Of a stretch of DNA of 5,774 bases, positions 1 through 4,139 are shown in pieces. Made by a program: the position numbers and the translations under genes. The stretch is from Anaerolineae bacterium (GTDB lineage Bacteria > Chloroflexota > Anaerolineae > UBA1429). Within the stretch, counting starts at the first letter, position 1. The number at the start of each line of letters is the position of its first letter. Where the stretch lies: assembly GCA_016928125.1 (NCBI GenBank), contig JAFGLK010000386.1:1-5774 (forward strand), written 5' to 3'. A model generated the notes under the pieces. The model was not told where the DNA came from. It saw only the letters and a program-made list of their open reading frames with translations, and did no database searches.

Positions 1-601
1 CCGCCATCTCGGGCGACCAACCGTCCGCCCGCCGGTCGTAGAGCGCCGTGCCCCCCGCCTGGGTAGGGTCGGTGGCCGCCACGCCCGTCAGCCGCAGGCC
101 GATCAGGCTTTGCACTGGCAAAAAGAGCGCGGTCTGGTCCACCAGCTCGGGTTCGTGCTCGCGCAGCCAGCGCAGCTTGGGCGCCGAGGAGGTGGTGGAC
201 ATGGCGGCCCGTCCCAGGGCCTGTGCCAGCGTCTCGCCGCGCTCGCGGGCCATCCAGGCGGCCTGCTTGCGGCAACGCTGATCCATCCAGAGCATGGCAC
301 GCGCCAGCGGACGCCCCAACGCGTCGAGCGGCGCCAGCGCATGCATCAGGCCCGTCAGGCCGATGGCCTGCACGGCGCCCGGCGATACGCCCGCCGAGGC
401 CACACAGCGCCGCATCGTGTCCAACGCCGCCGCCCAGCGCACGTCGACGTCTATCTCGGCCCAGTCGGGATGCGGATGGCATACTGGCGGCTCGCAGGCG
501 GCCTCCGCCAGGGCCGCGCCCTCCAGATCAAACAAGATAGCGCGCACCGTGGTGGTGCCCACGTCCAAACCCAGAAGGCAGCCGGCAGCCGCGTTTACCA
601 A
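1..601 (-). CDS. FGGY-family carbohydrate kinase, xylulokinase-like (3' end beyond the window)
   Basis: Cytoplasmic ATP-dependent sugar kinase. Only the N-terminal 200 residues are in the window; the family is usually about 490-510 residues. Seen: the phosphate-binding start GLDVGTTT (residues 11-18) with D13 and T16-T18, then HPHPDWAE (42-49), GLTGLMHAL (81-89) with the M86-H87 pair that contacts sugar in xylulokinase, LWMDQR (104-109), SSAPKLRWL (138-146), LFLPVQSLIGLRLTG (159-173) and DPTQAGGTALYD (178-189). These follow the order in E. coli XylB (GQMHG, LWNDGR, TAPKLLW, LLPKDYLRLRMTG, DAAGTMWLD). The catalytic Asp and the second ATPase-fold domain lie off the left edge. The start chosen is TTG at 601-599, preceded by GGAG with a 7-base spacer; no better ATG or GTG lies between it and the GLDVG motif. 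It begins 4 bases after the isomerase stop, which suggests an operon with coupled translation. The substrate is inferred: D-xylulose is the best guess, with gluconate or another ketose possible. Confidence 0.9.
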   Translation of the reverse strand, partial: MVNAAAGCLLGLDVGTTTVRAILFDLEGAALAEAACEPPVCHPHPDWAEIDVDVRWAAALDTMRRCVASAGVSPGAVQAIGLTGLMHALAPLDALGRPLARAMLWMDQRCRKQAAWMARERGETLAQALGRAAMSTTSSAPKLRWLREHEPELVDQTALFLPVQSLIGLRLTGVAATDPTQAGGTALYDRRADGWSPEMA

Positions 602-605
602 CGAA

Positions 606-1418
606 CTACTCCGACAGGATGTCCAGCAGCCAGCGTCTTGCCCGCACCAGCTCGGCATCCGAGTCGTGGTCGGCCCCATACTCAAAAGACCACACGCCCG
701 CGTAGCCCGCGTCGCGCAAGGTGCGCACAAAGCGATCCAGGCCGATATCGTCCTCGCCTGGGGCGCAGCCATGCCCTTGTGCCAGGTTGCGTCCTTTCAG
801 ATGCATGTGGATCACGCGCCCCAGCGGTTCGCGAGCCATCAGCGCCTCCAGGCCCTGGCTGGGGTCCACGCCGTGCATGGCCCAAACACCTGTGTCGGGG
901 CAGGCGCCGATCCGCTCTGAGACGGTCATGGCCGCCAGCAGCTCCTCCGGCATGGTCAGCGAGTAGCTGGGGCCGTGCGGCTCGATGCCATAACGCAGGC
1001 CATAGCGCGCCAAATAGCCCGCCAGACGTTCCCACAGCGCCGGCTCGCGCCCAAGCCAGCCCGTGAGCATGGGCGCCCCCAACGCCTGGGCAAAGTCAAA
1101 GAAGGGCTCTAGGGGCGTCTCGCTCCCCAAGCCGCCCACGCACAGCGAGGCGAGCTCCAGTTCGTGCTTCCGGAATAAGGCCAGGATATCTGCAGCGCTT
1201 GTCTCGGCCCACAGCGGCGCCTGAAGACACTCGCCGGCATGCACGTACCACAGCTCCACATGGCTGAATCCCATGCCCGCCACCCGCGCCAGCATGGCGT
1301 CCAGCTCGGGGGGCCCAAAATGCTGGCGGTGTAGCGCCACCAGCTCAGACCAGGGCGCCGGCTGGTACCCGTTGATGGCGTGCACATAGTTCGCGGTGAT
1401 GATGCCGGTCTGGATCAT
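606..1418 (-). CDS. Sugar phosphate isomerase/epimerase, TIM-barrel (AP endonuclease 2 superfamily)
   Basis: Predicted 270-residue cytoplasmic metal-dependent isomerase or epimerase of the xylose isomerase-like TIM barrel (Pfam AP_endonuc_2 family, which includes IolE, hydroxypyruvate isomerase and tagatose 3-epimerase). Seen: barrel-strand motifs GMGFSHVELW (48-57), ELASLCVGG (88-96), YGIEPHG (143-149), GACPDTG (171-177), VIHMHLKGRN (202-211), GEDDIG (221-226) and GVWSFEYG (241-248). E146, D175, H206 and E246 match the usual Glu-Asp-His-Glu metal-binding set. The length is normal for the family. The start is ATG at 1418-1416, behind GGAGG with a 6-base spacer; the frame stays open upstream to 1472, but that extension is arginine-rich and overlaps the acetyltransferase gene. 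It lies 38 bases after the GNAT gene and 4 bases before the FGGY kinase, so a sugar catabolic role feeding the kinase is likely. The exact substrate cannot be read from the sequence. Confidence 0.9.
   Translation of the reverse strand: MIQTGIITANYVHAINGYQPAPWSELVALHRQHFGPPELDAMLARVAGMGFSHVELWYVHAGECLQAPLWAETSAADILALFRKHELELASLCVGGLGSETPLEPFFDFAQALGAPMLTGWLGREPALWERLAGYLARYGLRYGIEPHGPSYSLTMPEELLAAMTVSERIGACPDTGVWAMHGVDPSQGLEALMAREPLGRVIHMHLKGRNLAQGHGCAPGEDDIGLDRFVRTLRDAGYAGVWSFEYGADHDSDAELVRARRWLLDILSE
609..612 (-). promoter_or_regulatory. Ribosome binding site for the TTG-started kinase
   Basis: GGAG on the minus strand ends 7 bases before the TTG at 601-599. It overlaps the last sense codon and adjoins the stop codon of the upstream isomerase gene. 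It decides the unusual TTG start and implies that ribosomes finishing the isomerase can restart directly on the kinase. Confidence 0.7.
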
Positions 1419-1424
1419 AGTCTG

Positions 1425-1429
1425 CCTCC
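1425..1429 (-). promoter_or_regulatory. Ribosome binding site of the TIM-barrel isomerase
   Basis: GGAGG on the minus strand lies 6 bases before the ATG at 1418-1416. It selects this start over the longer frame beginning at 1472. Confidence 0.75.
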
Positions 1430-1456
1430 GACTCCTTCTCGCTGGTCTGCGAGGAC

Positions 1457-1984
1457 CTATGCCTCGCCGCACGGCGCGACGGTCCGCTTCTCCAGGTAGA
1501 GCAGCGTCAGCTTGCGCGACACCTGGGCCTCGCGGCAGAGCGTGTAACCCAGCCGTACGTAGAGGCGCAGATTGCCCTCGCTAAGATGGCCGGTGTACAG
1601 CTCGTAGCGTTCCGCCTCGGGGAAGCGTGCCTCGATCGCGTGCATCAGTTGCGTGCCGATGCCGCGACCCTGGTGATCGGGATGCACGATCAGTCGCCCG
1701 ATATGGCACGTGCCGCCGGCCAGCCGCGCCCGTACCGAACCGATGATGCGCCGGACGCGATTGGGCGCCCCAGTCGTCGCCACCAACACCACCTGGCGCT
1801 CCAAATCCTCGCGCATGCTGGCCAGATTCTGCACCAGCGGCGGGATGTCCCACTCGTCATAGAGGGCCGCCTCACTGCGATAGGCCAGACGCTGCAGGGC
1901 CAGGATCGCCTCGGCATCCTCCATCTGCGCATCCTCGATGGCCACCCCCGTGTGGCTCTCGTGTTCGCTCGCGACGTCGCTCAT
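1457..1984 (-). CDS. GNAT-family N-acetyltransferase
   Basis: Predicted 175-residue cytoplasmic acetyltransferase that uses acetyl-CoA to acylate an amine; the acceptor is unknown. Seen: an N-terminal strand and helix (VAIEDAQMEDAEAILALQRLAY, roughly 14-35), strands around VVLVATT (65-71) and RIIGSVRARL (79-88), and a classic motif A, IGRLIVHPDHQGRGIGTQL (95-113), with the acetyl-CoA pyrophosphate loop Q105-G-R-G-I-G110. Motif B follows: ELYTGHLSEGNLRLYVRLGY (128-147), with the conserved Asn138 and a candidate general-acid Tyr142. This is a complete single GNAT domain of normal length. The start chosen is ATG at 1984-1982, with GAGG 8 bases upstream; the frame is open back to 2161, but those residues are low-complexity and unlike the domain. 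It leads the cluster GNAT-isomerase-kinase, 38 bases before the isomerase. Co-transcription is likely, but a shared pathway is only inferred. Confidence 0.9.
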   Translation of the reverse strand: MSDVASEHESHTGVAIEDAQMEDAEAILALQRLAYRSEAALYDEWDIPPLVQNLASMREDLERQVVLVATTGAPNRVRRIIGSVRARLAGGTCHIGRLIVHPDHQGRGIGTQLMHAIEARFPEAERYELYTGHLSEGNLRLYVRLGYTLCREAQVSRKLTLLYLEKRTVAPCGEA

Positions 1985-1992
1985 CGGCCCGG

Positions 1993-1996
1993 CCTC
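1993..1996 (-). promoter_or_regulatory. Possible ribosome binding site of the GNAT gene
   Basis: GAGG on the minus strand with an 8-base spacer to the ATG at 1984-1982. The next ATG upstream, at 2008-2006, has no such motif, so 1984 is the preferred start. Weaker than the other sites in the window. Confidence 0.45.
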
Positions 1997-2117
1997 AACA
2001 GCCCGCATCTGCTGTTGCTCAACGTGCACGCTCCTGCATGAATCCTCGATGTCTTCGCCCCGACCGTCAGCCACGCCATCACGCTGGGGATCGGCGGCGG
2101 CGACCCATGGCCTGTGC

Positions 2118-2138
2118 CGTGTCGAAACGACCGACACG
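2118..2138. repeat. Inverted repeat, possible operator or hairpin
   Basis: Perfect 7-bp arms CGTGTCG and CGACACG separated by a 7-base loop. It sits 134 bases upstream of the GNAT start and 50 bases after the mutarotase-like stop. No T-run follows on the minus strand, so it is not a standard intrinsic terminator. It could be a regulator's operator, a factor-dependent terminator hairpin, or chance. Confidence 0.35.
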
Positions 2139-2188
2139 ACACATCCTAGAGACCAAGCCATCCGCCACCTGGCCCGACTGCAGGCCCG

Positions 2189-3040
2189 TCAGAAGCGGTA
2201 CGTCACGCTCCAGCGCGCCGCCTCGCCCTCACTCAGAGTGTCTTCATGATACGGCTCGACGGAAAAGGTGTTGGCGTTGCCCCAGATGGGCAGATAGGCC
2301 GGCACATAGTCGGTCTCTACCGCCACTTGGCCCACCTTGGGATGCTTTTGCACAAAGCGCAGGCCGTCCTCCGGCGCATCGAAGCCCAGCGCCTGAAAGC
2401 AGCCGCGCCCCCAGTCGTGCTCCGGCTTGTAGCGAATCCAGCCCTCGGCCTCCATCTGAAAGCCCGGATTCTCAGGCAGCGTCACCGCCGTCGCAAAACG
2501 GCACTGCACCCCATCCACCGTAGGCGGGAAGAAGGGGTGCGGGAACCAGCGGATCGGCACTGACAACACGCCCCGGTTCTCCAGCGTAGTCTGAGAGACT
2601 AGCGTGCGCTCGGTCAGCGTCACCAGGCGCTCCAGCCCGTAGCCCCAGCCGCCGTGACGCCCGTGAGCGTACATTGTGATCGCTGCCTCCTCGACCTCCA
2701 CATCCCAACGCAGGAACTCGGCCACCTCCGGGTTGTGGCGCACGCTGAACGGCTCGACCGAGCTGGTGCGCCGCACCGCGCCCACCCCGATGCACCCCAC
2801 CAGGCCGCCCAGCGGCGCGTCCTCGCCCAGCGCCGCCATGAACATCTCGGGCGCGCCCTGGCCGTTGAACGCGTCCGGGTTGGGGTCGGGGTAGCGCGGA
2901 CCGGCCAGCAGTTCGCCCAGCCGGCCGTCGGTCACCTGCCAGATGTAGCCGCCCGTGCAATAGCGCGAGCCCATCCGCGCCACATCGGCCACGGGATCCA
3001 GAATCGAGACGGTGAGTTGATCGTTGCTTAACGTGTACAC
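2189..3040 (-). CDS. Galactose mutarotase-like (aldose 1-epimerase-like) protein
   Basis: Predicted 283-residue beta-rich protein with no signal peptide or membrane segment. Its pattern resembles the galactose mutarotase superfamily, whose enzymes interconvert sugar anomers using a His and a Glu. Seen: LDPVADVARMGSRYC (14-28), YIWQVTD (32-38), a block with GVGAVRRTS and VEPFSVRHNPEVAEF (85-109), TLVSQTTLENRG (146-157), IRWFPHPFFP (163-172), LPENPGF (188-194), FVQKHPKVGQVAVETDY (229-245), and PIWGNANTFSVEPY (251-264). H168 in PHPFF and E262 in VEPY are plausible counterparts of the catalytic His and Glu, but this is inference from position and context. The start is GTG at 3040-3038, behind GAGGAG with a 6-base spacer. 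The frame stays open 78 codons further upstream, through the tandem repeats, but that part is repeat translation. Its place before a sugar isomerase-kinase pair fits carbohydrate metabolism. It could instead be a sugar-binding or uncharacterised protein of the same fold. Confidence 0.75.
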   Translation of the reverse strand: MYTLSNDQLTVSILDPVADVARMGSRYCTGGYIWQVTDGRLGELLAGPRYPDPNPDAFNGQGAPEMFMAALGEDAPLGGLVGCIGVGAVRRTSSVEPFSVRHNPEVAEFLRWDVEVEEAAITMYAHGRHGGWGYGLERLVTLTERTLVSQTTLENRGVLSVPIRWFPHPFFPPTVDGVQCRFATAVTLPENPGFQMEAEGWIRYKPEHDWGRGCFQALGFDAPEDGLRFVQKHPKVGQVAVETDYVPAYLPIWGNANTFSVEPYHEDTLSEGEAARWSVTYRF

Positions 3041-3046
3041 AGCACT

Positions 3047-3052
3047 CTCCTC
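3047..3052 (-). promoter_or_regulatory. Ribosome binding site for the GTG-started mutarotase-like gene
   Basis: GAGGAG on the minus strand, 6 bases before GTG at 3040-3038. It fixes the start and excludes the longer reading that runs through the tandem repeats. Confidence 0.75.
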
Positions 3053-3116
3053 ATCTGCGGCCAAGTCCGGATCGGCATGTCCCTCTGTGGGGCTGCACGG
3101 CGTACACCCTCCGCCC

Positions 3117-3171
3117 CTGTAGCCCCGATCGCCGATCGGGGCCCTTGCGCAATCCCCGATCGCGCCTACAG
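3117..3171. repeat. Double-hairpin element, copy 1
   Basis: Outer arms CTGTAG and CTACAG (6 bp) enclose two hairpins. The first, at 3122-3142, is a perfect 9-bp inverted repeat GCCCCGATC / GATCGGGGC with a 3-base loop. The second, at 3147-3165, pairs GCGCAA with TCGCGC over a 7-base loop with one mismatch, which could be a G-U pair in a minus-strand transcript. As RNA or single-stranded DNA the core could fold into a three-way junction. Confidence 0.75.
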
Positions 3172-3215
3172 CCATCGCGCGCCCTGGGAGCGCCGAACTC
3201 CGGCCCGCCCCGCCC

Positions 3216-3270
3216 CTGTAGCCCCGATCGCCGATCGGGGCCCTTGCGCGATCACCGGTCGCGCCTACAG
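3216..3270. repeat. Double-hairpin element, copy 2
   Basis: Same architecture as copy 1, with outer arms CTGTAG and CTACAG and an identical perfect hairpin at 3221-3241. The second hairpin, at 3246-3264, has perfect arms GCGCGA / TCGCGC. All three differences from copy 1 lie in this second hairpin: one restores a stem pair and two fall in the loop. Confidence 0.75.
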
Positions 3271-3353
3271 CCATCCCGCGCCCTGGGAGCGCTGAGCTCT
3301 GGCTCGGCCCGCCCCCTGGGGTCTACACGCCACGAGCAGCAACGGCCCCGCCC

Positions 3354-3704
3354 CTACTCCCGCGCCAACAACGTCGGTCGCCCTGTGGGCGCAGGCCCGC
3401 TCTTCTTCCAGGTCAGCTTGACCGCATAGTGCCCCTCGCTGGAGGCCTTGGCCAGCGCCACGCCGAACTCGGCGCTCAGCTTGACCCCGAACGACACCTC
3501 CAGCTCGTCGGGGTCCGAGAGCTCGCGCAGTTGGCCCAGCATGGCTTGCGCCAACACTTTCACCTTGTCCAGCGAGGCCTGTAGCGTGCGCTCGGCGAGC
3601 TCCCCGCTGCCGCGGCCGATCGACTCGAGCCCGCCCTCCGCCTCGTCCACTTCCACCATCACCGTGCCCCCCTCGTCCAGGGGGAATTCCACATAGCGCG
3701 TCAT
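3354..3704 (-). CDS. Trypco1-domain protein (CU044_2847-like family)
   Basis: Small 116-residue soluble protein whose sequence pattern matches the trypsin-co-occurring domain 1 family (Trypco1, often annotated CU044_2847 family). Seen: an N-terminal strand pair YVEFPLDEGGTVMVEVDE (4-21), a helix rich in Leu and Val (LQASLDKVKVLAQAMLGQLREL, roughly 41-62), then the characteristic DELEVSFGVKLSAEFG (66-81), ALAKASSEGHYAVKLTWK (83-100), and a short Pro/Gly-rich tail. There are no membrane segments and no obvious catalytic residues, so a binding or effector-associated module is more likely than an enzyme. Members are often found beside or fused to trypsin-like proteases and modules of bacterial conflict and signalling systems; none is visible in this window. 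The start is ATG at 3704-3702 with AGGAGG 7 bases upstream; the longer frame to 3926 is not supported. It stands alone, with over 300 bases on each side. Its function is unknown. Confidence 0.8.
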   Translation of the reverse strand: MTRYVEFPLDEGGTVMVEVDEAEGGLESIGRGSGELAERTLQASLDKVKVLAQAMLGQLRELSDPDELEVSFGVKLSAEFGVALAKASSEGHYAVKLTWKKSGPAPTGRPTLLARE

Positions 3705-3711
3705 CGTTCGG

Positions 3712-3717
3712 CCTCCT
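3712..3717 (-). promoter_or_regulatory. Strong ribosome binding site of the Trypco1-like gene
   Basis: AGGAGG on the minus strand with a 7-base spacer to ATG 3704-3702. This is the strongest Shine-Dalgarno in the window, and it excludes the longer frame starting at 3926. Confidence 0.8.
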
Positions 3718-3941
3718 GTGTGCTGCGCGGTTGCGGCCATCATACGCCAGCCCAGCGCGCTTGTCCAGGGCGAAACGCCTCTGGGGGAGCGCAGCCTCGA
3801 CAGCATCGCCCCAGCAGCGGCCGTCGTAGCGTGAAGGGCGGGGCGCACTTCAACCGGCGCCTGTGTGTTTGTGAATGCATCGCCATCTTGCGACCCGTGA
3901 TTGTTCATCCAGCCTTCATCATGCAAGGCTACGCTGAGGTC

Positions 3942-3956
3942 AGGTCCACAGGACCT
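3942..3956. repeat. Short inverted repeat
   Basis: Perfect 6-bp arms AGGTCC and GGACCT around the loop ACA, about 240 bases upstream of the Trypco1-like start. It could be an operator or part of a terminator for the glycosyltransferase gene, but no T-run follows. It could be chance. Confidence 0.3.
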
Positions 3957-4000
3957 AGGGGCCAGGAGTCAGACCTCGATGTGCATACAGCCTGCCCTTC

Positions 4001-4012
4001 CCTGCCGGCAGG
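4001..4012. repeat. 12-bp perfect palindrome
   Basis: CCTGCCGGCAGG reads the same on both strands. It lies in the non-coding region 127 bases after the glycosyltransferase stop. In such GC-rich DNA it may be chance. Confidence 0.25.
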
Positions 4013-4139
4013 CCTAGCCCGGTCCACATAGAACAAGGGCGACATGACCTCCACGTCATCCCTTCCCCAGTCCGGCGCAGTGCACCTAGAGCAGGAATCC
4101 TGGCCCCCTCCCCACGGGCCTCTCGGCCTCACCGGGCGC

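Larger units (their letters stand above)
1985..2188. other. Intergenic region between the mutarotase-like gene and the GNAT operon
   Basis: These 204 bases lie between the stop of the mutarotase-like gene and the GNAT start. They contain one 7-bp inverted repeat (2118-2138). I cannot point to a good -35/-10 pair. The gap is long enough for a promoter, so the GNAT-isomerase-kinase genes may be a separate transcription unit. Confidence 0.4.
3113..3314. repeat. Two tandem copies of a ~99-bp GC-rich unit
   Basis: Unit 1 spans 3113-3211 and unit 2 spans 3212-3314, with the starts 99 bases apart. Unit 2 carries about 4 extra bases near its end (CTGGCTCGG against CCGG). Each unit has a 55-bp palindrome-rich core bounded by CTGTAG and CTACAG, followed by a shared linker that includes GCGCCCTGGGAGCGC. 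The 55-bp cores differ at only 3 positions. The layout resembles short non-autonomous intergenic palindromic repeats of the REP or MITE kind. I cannot tell whether it is mobile. Confidence 0.85.
3041..3353. other. Intergenic region carrying the tandem double-hairpin repeats
   Basis: These 313 bases lie between the stop of the Trypco1-like gene and the mutarotase-like start. About two thirds is taken up by two tandem repeat units (3113-3314). The remaining 72 bases next to the mutarotase-like start hold its ribosome binding site and are the only repeat-free space for a promoter; I see no clear -35/-10 pair there. Continuous reading frames across the repeats on both strands look like a by-product of the GC-rich 99-bp unit. 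Confidence 0.6.
3705..4139. other. 435-base non-coding region upstream of the Trypco1-like gene
   Basis: I find no supportable gene on either strand; the short open frames lack ribosome binding sites and domain-like composition. It holds an inverted repeat, AGGTCC-ACA-GGACCT (3942-3956), and a perfect 12-bp palindrome, CCTGCCGGCAGG (4001-4012). The stretch at about 3857-3945 is visibly richer in A and T than its surroundings and is the likeliest site for the Trypco1 promoter, though no clear -35/-10 pair stands out. No GC hairpin with a T-run marks termination of the glycosyltransferase gene. Confidence 0.5.

Noticed and set aside
110..1066. Long plus-strand open frame of 318 codons
   Set aside because: It is antisense to the kinase and the isomerase, and its translation is Arg/Pro/Ala/His-rich with no recognisable domain. 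It is a by-product of GC-rich coding DNA.
1985..2161. N-terminal extension of 59 residues on the GNAT protein
   Set aside because: The extension has no GNAT-like sequence and no Shine-Dalgarno was seen for it; the ATG at 1984 gives a normal-length domain.
3122..3142. Intrinsic terminator for the Trypco1-like gene
   Set aside because: The hairpin is strong but no T-run follows it on the minus strand, so it was recorded as part of a repeat element.
3077..3295. Plus-strand 72-codon frame with an internally repeated peptide
   Set aside because: It is a translation of the tandem DNA repeats. The peptide repeat is explained by the 99-bp unit, and no ribosome binding site supports it.
3113..3314. 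CRISPR array
   Set aside because: There are only two units, the whole 99-bp unit including its would-be spacer is repeated, and no cas gene is nearby.
3929..4132. Possible 67-residue minus-strand gene after the glycosyltransferase
   Set aside because: It would start at GTG with no Shine-Dalgarno, and its Arg/Gly/Pro-rich translation shows no domain. Treated as non-coding.
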